Below are positions 1-5,372 of a stretch of DNA of 8,944 nt, piece after piece. The stretch lies in the NCBI GenBank assembly GCA_030672115.1, contig DAOVGZ010000038.1:1-8944 (forward strand). The letters run 5' to 3'. Under the pieces are notes generated by a model that saw only the letters and a program-made list of their open reading frames with translations, was not told the origin of the DNA and ran no database searches. The position numbers and the translations under genes are program-made. The DNA is from a bacterium. Lineage in GTDB: Bacteria > Babelota > Babeliae > Babelales > Vermiphilaceae. The stretch's first letter is position 1, and the number at the start of each line of letters is the position of its first letter.

Positions 1-49
1 TACTCAAAGAGAGAAAAATAATACTAAATAATGTAAAAATAGTTTTCAC
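1..49 (-). CDS. 5' end of a gene for an exported protein, cut by the window edge
   Basis: This is the first 16 codons of a minus-strand gene that continues left of position 1. It begins with GTG at 49-47 and reads MKTIFTLFSIIFLSLS. One lysine followed by an uninterrupted hydrophobic stretch is the form of a Sec signal peptide. An AGGA Shine-Dalgarno core lies 6 bases before the GTG (about 56-59), and a good extended -10 promoter lies further upstream (93-120), so the start is well supported despite the short visible part. It is the fourth minus-strand gene in a row to begin with a signal peptide, but the terminator at 124-163 separates its transcription from the other three. The mature protein is outside the window, so no function can be given. 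Confidence 0.65.
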   Translation of the reverse strand, partial: MKTIFTLFSIIFLSLS

Positions 50-92
50 GCTTCTTCCTTTTTTAAGTAAAATTATTGGATTAATTATTTCG

Positions 93-120
93 ATTGTAGC
101 ATGCAGCTTTTGTTTATCAA
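93..120 (-). promoter_or_regulatory. Sigma70-like promoter with extended -10 for the left-edge gene
   Basis: Read on the minus strand, TTGATA (120-115) is followed after 16 bases by TACAAT (98-93). Each box matches consensus at 5 of 6 positions. The bases just before the -10 box read TGC, an extended -10 element. Transcription would start near 86, giving a leader of about 37 bases before the GTG at 49. The -35 box touches the far side of the upstream terminator, so termination and re-initiation are packed together. Confidence 0.6.
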
Positions 121-163
121 AAAAAATTTTTATAGGGATCTGTGTTGATCCCTATAAAAATTT
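119..163 (-). terminator. Intrinsic terminator of the three-gene exported-protein operon
   Basis: A perfect 17-bp inverted repeat (124-140 against 147-163) encloses a 6-base loop, TGTGTT. Read on the minus strand, the stem runs into an A8 tract at 119-126, which gives a U tract in the transcript. It lies 32 bases beyond the stop codon of the 116-aa gene. On the plus strand the next T run is about 9 bases away, so the minus direction is the better fit. Confidence 0.85.
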
Positions 164-192
164 GTAATAACTTTTTTTTGTAAGAATATTAT

Positions 193-213
193 TTTTTAGT
201 TTTTAGTTTTTAG
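193..213. repeat. Three tandem copies of a 7-bp unit (TTTTTAG) at a gene end
   Basis: The heptamer TTTTTAG occurs three times without interruption at 193-199, 200-206 and 207-213. It covers the last codons and the TAA stop (198-196) of the 116-aa gene. Since 7 is not a multiple of 3, gain or loss of one copy would change the reading frame at the C-terminus. Confidence 0.8.
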
Positions 214-546
214 TTGCTCCAAAAAAAGAGCTTTGTATGATTTGTTTTTTACAATTGAATTACTACAAGCATTTTTGATATCTGCAGTTGTAATTGTTTG
301 AATCATCTCCCAAAAGATATGTTTATGAGATAATAATTTATTGCCTGATATGTCTCTTGTGCTTGGGCAATTCCAGGCCTTTTTGATCTCTTTTGGAACG
401 ATTAATGTTTTTTGATTTGGATATATTAAGAATGTATTTTTTTCAAATGACCATATTGAGCGCATAGCATTCAGTGATATTGAGTGTGCAAGAGCTATTG
501 CTGCCATCAAAATTGGAGTTAGAAGCTTTTTATTTTTAAGCGTCAC
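196..546 (-). CDS. Small exported protein of unknown function (116 aa)
   Basis: I do not recognise this family. The protein starts at a GTG (546-544) with AAAGG (555-559) placed 8 bases upstream. The first in-frame ATG lies inside the hydrophobic segment, so the GTG is preferred. Residues 1-27 form a Sec signal peptide: a basic start (KNKK), a hydrophobic core around residues 9-23 and a likely cleavage after SLNA. The mature part is about 90 residues, mixed polar and basic, with two cysteines (near 60 and 94) that could form a disulfide, and no visible membrane segment or catalytic motif. It follows the 177-aa gene by only 22 bases and ends just before a strong terminator, so it is the last gene of a minus-strand operon. 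It does not obviously share the C-terminal domain of the two genes before it. Confidence 0.75.
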   Translation of the reverse strand: MTLKNKKLLTPILMAAIALAHSISLNAMRSIWSFEKNTFLIYPNQKTLIVPKEIKKAWNCPSTRDISGNKLLSHKHIFWEMIQTITTADIKNACSNSIVKNKSYKALFLEQLKTKN

Positions 547-568
547 GGTTTATACCTTTATAAATATT

Positions 569-1102
569 TTAGTTAAGACTAACAATTACTTTTTGAAGAT
601 GTTTATTTATAGGTGAATTTTCTAAAATACAGAGTTGTTTATAGAAGGTTTTATATTCACTGGTTGATGGAGGGCGTCCAGGAGTCTTGGTTACGATGTT
701 ATTAGGATAGTATTCATAATAAGATTCATATGTTTTTCTTTTTTCATCAGAGACTTTTTTATAAAAAACATTATTTGAATTGTCAACAAAGGGAAGGAAT
801 CCCAAAGAGGTTATTTCAAAGTGTTTAAGGGCTTTACTAGGATTGTACTTAGATACATCTATTATTTTAAGATAAAAATCAACAAATTCTTCTTGTATAT
901 TAAGTAAAATTTCATCACCGTTAACCTTTTTTTTTATATTGAGCCAAGGATTATTAACGTCGATTATAATTTTACTATGCGTAAATTTTTCTTGTGAAGG
1001 TGTAAAATTGGAGTTTTGTGAGGCTATAGTTTGTGAGCATGTTGCAACTAAAATCGCTGCAAAAAGGGTTAAAAGAGGTGTTTTTGTTTTTTTTAATAAC
1101 AT
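569..1102 (-). CDS. Exported protein of unknown function, paralogue A (177 aa)
   Basis: The family is not recognised. ATG at 1102-1100 follows AAGGA (1113-1109) with 6 bases between. Residues 1-28 are a signal peptide: Lys-rich start (KKTK), hydrophobic core to about residue 20, then SQTIAS as the probable signal peptidase I site. A cysteine at 22 follows LVAT, a poor lipobox, so lipidation is possible but unlikely. Residues about 86-172 align by eye with the C-terminal part of the next gene upstream (1181-1882). Shared features are NPxK, SLGxLxFxD, a KKVS step, KxYxSYxExxPxN, a Ser/Thr-x-x-EYK segment and a final LQKVI. The stretch between leader and this domain (29-85) is not shared. The gene lies 78 bases after its paralogue and 22 before the 116-aa gene, with no terminator visible between, which suggests one operon. 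Confidence 0.8.
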   Translation of the reverse strand: MLLKKTKTPLLTLFAAILVATCSQTIASQNSNFTPSQEKFTHSKIIIDVNNPWLNIKKKVNGDEILLNIQEEFVDFYLKIIDVSKYNPSKALKHFEITSLGFLPFVDNSNNVFYKKVSDEKRKTYESYYEYYPNNIVTKTPGRPPSTSEYKTFYKQLCILENSPINKHLQKVIVSLN

Positions 1103-1142
1103 TAAGGGTCCTTGGAAAAAATAATTTAATTAAAATTGAGAC
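1018..1142. repeat. Leader cassette duplication, copy 1 (in paralogue A)
   Basis: These 125 bases match 1798-1922 at 121 positions, with no gaps and a constant offset of 780. Differences are at 1027, 1030, 1095 and 1103. The copy covers the whole signal-peptide coding region (85 bases), the ATG, the Shine-Dalgarno site and 40 bases of AT-rich leader. Identity stops abruptly at both ends. Confidence 0.95.
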
Positions 1143-1180
1143 ATAATAAGCATTTTAGGCAAGACTAAATTGTTGTGAAA

Positions 1181-1882
1181 TTAAGCCAAATCAAAATTGA
1201 TTACTTTTTGAAGTTGCTTATTTAAAAGTTGACCTTTAGGGGCAATAAATCTTTGATAGAATGCTTTATTTTTGTCATGGCTTATTTTCTTTTTAAAGTT
1301 TTTATAGATTTTTTTATATTCATTTCTTGTGAAAGGTTGTTGAGACAGTTTTTTTAATTTGTTTTTAGGAAAAAGCTCAAAATAAGATTTTAATTTTTTT
1401 CGTTCGACAGCAGAAACTTTCTTTGAGAAAATACGGCCGTATGAATCAATAAATAAAAGGCTTCCTAAAGAAGCTTGCTTAAAGTACTTAAGGGGATTGA
1501 TATCGCAATAGACATAGCCTGGGTTTAAATGAGAGTGGTTTTTTATAAGCAGAGTTTTTTTGTCTTCCCAACAACCAGATATGTTTTGTGGAACGGTTTG
1601 AATTTTTTGTTTTGAAAACGCTGTTATTCTTAATCCATTAAGGGGTATTTCTGGTATAGATTGGAGATGGTTTTGCTTTTTAGTTTTATCAATCAAATAA
1701 GATGTTCGTCCTATTTTATTTCCAAGCATTTTTATCTTTTTTAATATTTTGTTAACTCCATTATTAATTTCATGGGGTTGAAATTTTTTTATTTCTAGTG
1801 AGGCTACAGCTTGTGAGCATGTTGCAACTAAAATCGCTGCAAAAAGGGTTAAAAGAGGTGTTTTTGTTTTTTTTGATAACAT
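1181..1882 (-). CDS. Exported protein of unknown function, paralogue B (233 aa)
   Basis: This is probably the first gene of the minus-strand operon. I place the start at ATG 1882-1880, because AAGGA (1893-1889) then sits 6 bases away exactly as in the downstream paralogue; a TTG one codon earlier is less likely. Residues 1-28 (MLSKKTKTPL, hydrophobic core, SQAVAS) are a signal peptide differing from paralogue A at only three residues. Residues 29-125 are Lys-rich and unlike paralogue A. Residues about 126-229 carry the shared C-terminal domain (NPLK, SLGSLLFID, KKVS, KSYFELFPKN, NEYKKIY, LQKVI), with an insertion of about 20 residues before the last motif. Two cysteines of the mature part (104 and 126) could form a disulfide. 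The product should lie outside the inner membrane. The function is unknown. Confidence 0.8.
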   Translation of the reverse strand: MLSKKTKTPLLTLFAAILVATCSQAVASLEIKKFQPHEINNGVNKILKKIKMLGNKIGRTSYLIDKTKKQNHLQSIPEIPLNGLRITAFSKQKIQTVPQNISGCWEDKKTLLIKNHSHLNPGYVYCDINPLKYFKQASLGSLLFIDSYGRIFSKKVSAVERKKLKSYFELFPKNKLKKLSQQPFTRNEYKKIYKNFKKKISHDKNKAFYQRFIAPKGQLLNKQLQKVINFDLA

Positions 1883-1922
1883 CAAGGGTCCTTGGAAAAA
1901 ATAATTTAATTAAAATTGAGAC
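1798..1922. repeat. Leader cassette duplication, copy 2 (in paralogue B)
   Basis: This is the partner of 1018-1142, about 97% identical and in the same orientation. It ends inside the coding region at the codon for Ser28, next to the expected signal peptidase site. On the other side it ends 40 bases upstream of the ATG, after the shared TTGAGAC. Confidence 0.95.
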
Positions 1923-1975
1923 GCATTTAAAGATATGATCGCTGTTTAAGCCATCAGCTTTTTTTAGTGTACCTT

Positions 1976-2000
1976 AAAAAGCCTTTATTTAAAGCTTTTT
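1976..2000. other. Small hairpin with a bulged C, terminator-like
   Basis: AAAAAG at 1976-1981 pairs with CTTTTT at 1995-2000. Inside it, CTTT (1983-1986) pairs with AAAG (1991-1994) around the loop ATTT, leaving C1982 unpaired. The plus-strand side runs into six T (1996-2001). The stem has few G-C pairs and no gene is known to end here, so its role as a terminator is uncertain. Confidence 0.35.
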
Positions 2001-2138
2001 TGCTAAAAGGTTACGTATAGCTGTTGTAATATGCTTTTCAATAAATGAACGATTCTTTTAAAAAAAGGGAATAATCTGAGTAAAAAGGCTTGTGAGAGAG
2101 GGTATTTGTAGAAAATTGAGCTTCATAGGGCTTGGATG

Positions 2139-2167
2139 TTGACTTTTAACCCAATTGTGCGCATAAT
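2139..2167 (+). promoter_or_regulatory. Sigma70-like promoter of rpmA
   Basis: TTGACT (2139-2144) and CATAAT (2162-2167) are separated by exactly 17 bases, each matching consensus at 5 of 6 positions. This is the best plus-strand promoter seen in the window. Transcription should start near 2174, giving a leader of about 60 bases before the rpmA ATG at 2236. Confidence 0.8.
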
Positions 2168-2235
2168 AAAAATAACATTTCTTGTTTAGGAAAGATTCTA
2201 TTTCAATAAAAAATTACTATTTTTAAGGGATTGCA

Positions 2236-2493
2236 ATGTCAACGAGTAAATCCGGGGGTTCCACAACGAATGGTCGTGATAGTCAAAGTAAACGTTTAGG
2301 CGTTAAGCTTTTTGGCGGCCAAGTTGTTACTGGTGGTGAAATTATTGTTCGTCAAAGAGGAACAAAGTTTCATCCAGGTCAAGGCGTAGGAAGAGGCAAC
2401 GATGACACATTGTTTGCAAAAGCTGCAGGTGTTATAAAATTTCATTATGGACCAAAGGGGCGTAAACATATTTCTGTTCTTCCTGCGGAGTAA
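2236..2493 (+). CDS. rpmA: Large-subunit ribosomal protein L27 (bL27)
   Basis: bL27 is a component of the 50S subunit whose flexible N-terminus reaches toward the peptidyl-transferase centre. The 85-aa product has the usual family length. It shows the signature runs GGSTTNGRDS (7-16), KRLGVK (19-24), FGGQVV (26-31), IIVRQRGTKFHPG (36-48) and DDTLFAKA (56-63), with a basic GPKGRK end. ATG 2236 follows AAGGGA with 5 bases between, and the gene ends in tandem stops TAA-TAG. The extreme N-terminus reads MSTSKSGG, where the E. coli protein has AHKKAGG, so one of the two lysines there is missing. It has no cleavable N-terminal extension of the Firmicutes kind. Its usual neighbours rplU and obgE are not here. 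It has its own promoter, and secF follows after about 100 bases. Confidence 0.97.
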   Translation: MSTSKSGGSTTNGRDSQSKRLGVKLFGGQVVTGGEIIVRQRGTKFHPGQGVGRGNDDTLFAKAAGVIKFHYGPKGRKHISVLPAE

Positions 2494-2597
2494 TAGATTA
2501 TCTGTTCTTCTTGAATTATTGTGCAAATCTTGTTACAAAATTTCCATGAGATACAAAGTTAGAAGCATTTCTTTTTTTTCGGTCTGTGGGGAGTACT

Positions 2598-3464
2598 ATG
2601 TTTGATTTTCTGAGATACCGTTTTATTGGAGCAACAGTTTCTATTGTTGCAGTCGTTCTTTTTTCTGTGGCTTATTTTTATAAGGGTGGTTTGACATATA
2701 GTGTTGAATTTACTGGTGGTACTCAAGTTTTATTGAGTTCTGACAAACCTATAAATTCAAAGCAGTTACTTTCTTTGGTTGATGCGTCATGGTCTGGGGC
2801 TCAATCACGTGAATTTTCCGATACACAGGTTTTAGTTCGAGTAAAAGAATTTGAAGGCGACATACAAGGTTTAGCAGATAGAATCAGACAGGTAGTTCAA
2901 GATGGTTTGCCAGAAAATAAAATAAGCATAGAAAGTAGTGAAACTGTAGGACCCGGTGTTGGGGCAGATCTTCGTTGGAAGTCGATGCGTACAATTTTTC
3001 TCGCATTGTTTTTGATGTTGCTGTACATAGCATGGCGCTTTTGGTCATTTTCTTTTGCCGCTGGTGCAGTTATTGCATTGTTCCATGATGCAATTATGGT
3101 TCTTGGTGTGTTTCTGCTTTTAAATCGCGAAATATCAACAAGCTTTATTGGTGCAATTATAGCCGTTCTTGGTTATTCAATAAATGATTCTATTGTCATA
3201 TTCGCTCGCATTAGAGAAAATATAAAAAAAATGAGAGGCGCTTCATTGTATGAAGTTGTTAATAAAAGTTTAAATAAAACATTTAAGCGAACATTATTAA
3301 CAAGTTTTTCTACATTTTTAACTGTTGGTTCAATGTTTGTTCTCGGCGGAGAAGTTTTAAGAGATTTTTCACTTGCAATTTTAATGGGAATTGTCGTTGG
3401 TACGTATTCTTCTATTTATGTTGCAAGTCCAATTATGATGTTGTTGTACAAAGAAGAAAAGTAA
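2598..3464 (+). CDS. secF: Protein translocase subunit SecF
   Basis: SecF acts with SecD and SecYEG in the inner membrane, using the proton-motive force to help pull exported proteins out of the translocon. The 288-aa product has the family layout: TM1 (about 10-28), a periplasmic domain starting with VEFTGGTQV (36-44), VGPGVG (117-122), then five membrane segments (about 132-150, 152-174, 180-203, 236-250, 257-280). FHDA (162-165) and the signature LGYSINDSIVIFARIREN (191-208) are present. I chose ATG 2598 rather than the in-frame GTG at 2586 because GGGGAG lies just before the ATG and nothing suitable precedes the GTG; MFDFLRYR is also a normal SecF beginning. No secD lies in the window although the two are usually adjacent. 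The gene may share the rpmA transcript. It would serve the many exported proteins encoded nearby. Confidence 0.95.
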   Translation: MFDFLRYRFIGATVSIVAVVLFSVAYFYKGGLTYSVEFTGGTQVLLSSDKPINSKQLLSLVDASWSGAQSREFSDTQVLVRVKEFEGDIQGLADRIRQVVQDGLPENKISIESSETVGPGVGADLRWKSMRTIFLALFLMLLYIAWRFWSFSFAAGAVIALFHDAIMVLGVFLLLNREISTSFIGAIIAVLGYSINDSIVIFARIRENIKKMRGASLYEVVNKSLNKTFKRTLLTSFSTFLTVGSMFVLGGEVLRDFSLAILMGIVVGTYSSIYVASPIMMLLYKEEK

Positions 3465-3504
3465 GTACAATTGCTGCTTGTCGAGTAGTTCCATGATTAA
3501 AGTT

Positions 3505-3536
3505 TTAACCTGTTGCAATTTTTTGTGGCAGGTTAA
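3505..3536 (+). terminator. Inverted repeat after secF, possible weak terminator or leader element
   Basis: TTAACCTG (3505-3512) and CAGGTTAA (3529-3536) form a perfect 8-bp stem around a 16-base loop; two G-U pairs could extend it inward. No U run follows directly: the next bases are CTTGTTTACTTATCG, and only then T-rich. It may end the secF transcript or fold within a longer leader of rho. Confidence 0.35.
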
Positions 3537-3631
3537 CTTGTTTACTTATCGTATTTTTTTAAAAAAATTGAAGAGTTACTTCCTGGAAATGAATGAATTT
3601 AATTTTATTGGAAATTTAATGTTTTTTAATT

Positions 3632-3686
3632 GCTCCTTTTTTAGGAGTTTGGTGTGATATATCGTTTTTTATTCTCAAAAGGAGGT
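3632..3686 (+). promoter_or_regulatory. Alternative pairing element in the rho leader
   Basis: CTCCT (3633-3637) can form a local hairpin with AGGAG (3643-3647) around five T. The same segment extended, CTCCTTTT (3633-3640), is perfectly complementary over 8 bases to AAAAGGAG (3677-3684), the ribosome-binding site of rho. The two pairings exclude each other. AGGAG is also correctly placed as the Shine-Dalgarno site of the small upstream ORF at 3654. This is the layout of a translational switch, but any CTCCT can pair with any Shine-Dalgarno site, so chance is possible. Confidence 0.4.
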
Positions 3687-3698
3687 TCTTGTGGATAA
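3654..3698 (+). CDS. Possible 14-codon leader ORF overlapping the rho start
   Basis: GTG at 3654 follows AGGAG (3643-3647) with 6 bases between. It opens a frame reading MIYRFLFSKGGSCG and stops with TAA at 3696-3698. The stop lies 8 bases into rho, whose ribosome-binding site is inside this ORF. Translation of the leader could therefore unmask or couple rho translation. E. coli rho also has a short leader ORF (rhoL), but I see no sequence relation. The support is spacing and position only, so it may be a chance frame. Confidence 0.35.
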   Translation: MIYRFLFSKGGSCG

Positions 3699-5286
3699 CA
3701 AGAATAGTTCAAACCCAGAAAAAGTTACCACAAAAGATACTGAAGAAACGAATAAGCCAGTTGATGTGAAAAAAAATTCCAAACCAAAATCTTCTGTAAA
3801 AACGTCTTCTGTTATAAAAAAAGTTACTCCTTCAAAAATTTCTTCTGCTTCTACTAATGATAAGCCTGAGAATAACGCGACAAGCCAGTCTGATCCTAAA
3901 AAAATTATTGTAAAAAAAAGTTCCCCGCAAAAACCACGTGAAGTAAGAACTCATTCATATGCAGGACGCCAACAAGGACAAAGAAATTCGGGTTTTAATG
4001 TTTATGAATTAAAGCAAGAACAGCTTGAAAAAATGTCCTTTGCAGATTTAAATCAGGTTGCACGTAGATTTGGTTTAATTGGTGCAAGTTTGATGAGAAA
4101 AGAAGAGTTACTTAAAAAAATTATTGAATTACAAAAAAAACCTGAAAAAGAATTAGAAGTAGAAGGTGTTTTGGAAAAACTTCCAGATGGTTTTGGTTTT
4201 CTTCGCTCATCTCATTATGACTATATTTCTGGGCCAGATGATATATATGTTTCGCCATCACAAATACGAAGATTTGGTCTTAAAACTGGTGATACTGTAA
4301 CTGGCGTTATTCGTAAGCCAAAAGAGGGTGAAAAATATTTTGCTTTGCTGAAGGTTTCAAAGGTCAATTTTTCTGATCCTATTCCTGCTGGCGATCGCAT
4401 AAGTTTTGAACGATTGATTCCTATATTTCCAAAAGAAAAATTAAATTTAGAATATGATCCATCAGTTCTTTCTACACGATTAGTTGATCTTTTTTCTCCA
4501 ATAGGAAAAGGACAACGTGGTCTTTTAGTTGCTCAGCCAAAAGTTGGTAAAACAGTTTTACTCAAAGAAATTGCACAAGCAATATTAAAAAACAATCAAG
4601 GTGTTTACTTGATTGTTCTTTTAATTGATGAGCGTCCAGAAGAAGTGACAGAGATGAAACGTGTTGTTCGTGGAACTTCAGCTGAAGTTATTAGTTCAAC
4701 ATTTGATGAATCAGCTTCTCGTCATGTACAGGTTGCGGAAATGGTTTTGGAAAAAGCAAAACGATTAATCGAATCTGGTCAAGATGTTGTCGTATTGCTT
4801 GATTCTATAACTCGTTTGGCTCGAGCTTACAATACTGTTGCTCCAGCTTCGGGTAAAGTTTTGACTGGTGGTATTGATGCAAATGCATTGCAACGACCTA
4901 AAAAATTCTTTGGTGCAGCTCGTTGTGCGCAAGATGGTGGTTCTTTAACTATGATTGCAACGGCACTTATCGAGACTGGTTCTCGAATGGATGAAGTTAT
5001 TTACGAAGAATTTAAAGGAACAGGTAACATGGAAATGCATATGACTCGAAAACTTTCGAATCGTCGTATTTTTCCTGCGCTTGATATTATGAATTCTGGA
5101 ACACGTCGAGATGACTTGTTGCAAACAGCAGATGTCCTCAATAAGGTTTGGATTTTGCAAAAATTTATAGGAACTATGAATACCATAGAAGGTATGGAGT
5201 TTCTTATTAACAAAATGAAAAAGCATAAAACAAACAAAGAATTTTTAGATTCCATTAATACAAAGAAAAATGGAAGTGGACAGTAA
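3691..5286 (+). CDS. rho: Transcription termination factor Rho with N-terminal extension
   Basis: Rho is a hexameric RNA-dependent ATPase that translocates along nascent RNA and releases RNA polymerase. The 531-aa product is over 100 residues longer than the 419-aa E. coli protein. Residues 1-95 are a low-complexity Lys/Ser/Thr/Asn-rich, basic tail. Then follow the Rho N-terminal helical domain (about 105-150), the cold-shock-like RNA-binding domain (155-225, with DGFGFLR at 166-172) and the RecA-like motor. The motor shows Walker A QPKVGKT (282-288; Val where E. coli has Ala), LLIDERPEEVTEM (310-322), Walker B VVVLLD (366-371), DSITRLARAYN (371-381), the Q-loop region GKVLTGGIDANAL (388-400) and the R-loop GTGNMEMHMTRK (443-454). 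GTG 3691 follows an ideal AAGGAGGT with 4 bases between, so initiation should be strong unless masked by the leader structure. It ends at the shared terminator with tsaD. Confidence 0.97.
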   Translation: MDNKNSSNPEKVTTKDTEETNKPVDVKKNSKPKSSVKTSSVIKKVTPSKISSASTNDKPENNATSQSDPKKIIVKKSSPQKPREVRTHSYAGRQQGQRNSGFNVYELKQEQLEKMSFADLNQVARRFGLIGASLMRKEELLKKIIELQKKPEKELEVEGVLEKLPDGFGFLRSSHYDYISGPDDIYVSPSQIRRFGLKTGDTVTGVIRKPKEGEKYFALLKVSKVNFSDPIPAGDRISFERLIPIFPKEKLNLEYDPSVLSTRLVDLFSPIGKGQRGLLVAQPKVGKTVLLKEIAQAILKNNQGVYLIVLLIDERPEEVTEMKRVVRGTSAEVISSTFDESASRHVQVAEMVLEKAKRLIESGQDVVVLLDSITRLARAYNTVAPASGKVLTGGIDANALQRPKKFFGAARCAQDGGSLTMIATALIETGSRMDEVIYEEFKGTGNMEMHMTRKLSNRRIFPALDIMNSGTRRDDLLQTADVLNKVWILQKFIGTMNTIEGMEFLINKMKKHKTNKEFLDSINTKKNGSGQ

Positions 5287-5309
5287 AAAATAACTTTTAA
5301 AATAAAAAG

Positions 5310-5372
5310 AATTTTTTATAATAAAAAAGAGGACGGAATTATAAACCGTCCTCTTTTTTATTATAAAAAATT
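5310..5372. terminator. Bidirectional intrinsic terminator between rho and tsaD
   Basis: A perfect 27-bp inverted repeat (5310-5336 against 5346-5372) encloses a 9-base loop. The inner part is the G-C-rich GAGGACGG/CCGTCCTC, flanked on both sides by six A or T, so a U tract follows the stem in either direction. It serves the convergent genes rho (stop 24 bases before) and tsaD, whose TAA stop at 5373-5371 lies partly in the right arm. Confidence 0.92.

Larger units (their letters stand above)
1883..2235. other. Divergent intergenic region without a gene
   Basis: About 350 bases lie between the divergent exported-protein operon and rpmA. The left end is the duplicated leader (to 1922). A small A/T-rich hairpin lies at 1976-2000. 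The rpmA promoter is at 2139-2167 and the rpmA leader fills the rest. I found no ORF longer than about ten codons with a ribosome site, no tRNA-like fold and no convincing promoter for the minus-strand operon. The stretch from about 2005 to 2135 holds nothing I can name. Confidence 0.7.

Noticed and set aside
939..1124. Plus-strand frame of 61 codons opposite paralogue A
   Set aside because: It is antisense to the signal-peptide region of a well-supported gene, without a ribosome site or family resemblance.
1883..1885. TTG start one codon upstream of the 233-aa gene
   Set aside because: The ATG at 1882 has the same AAGGA spacing as the downstream paralogue, whose equivalent codon (TTA) cannot start.
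1941..1965. Hairpin GCTG/CAGC followed by seven T as a terminator
   Set aside because: The stem is only 4 bp with a 10-base loop, and no plus-strand gene precedes it.
2530..2557. Possible secF promoter TTGTTA-16-TACAAA
   Set aside because: Each box matches consensus at only 4 of 6 positions in AT-rich DNA, so it is close to background.
2586..2597. GTG start for secF, four codons upstream
   Set aside because: No ribosome site precedes it, while GGGGAG lies directly before ATG 2598 and falls inside the would-be extension.
4945..5255. Two minus-strand frames of 84-93 codons opposite rho
   Set aside because: Both overlap the conserved R-loop and C-terminal part of rho in antisense and lack start signals.
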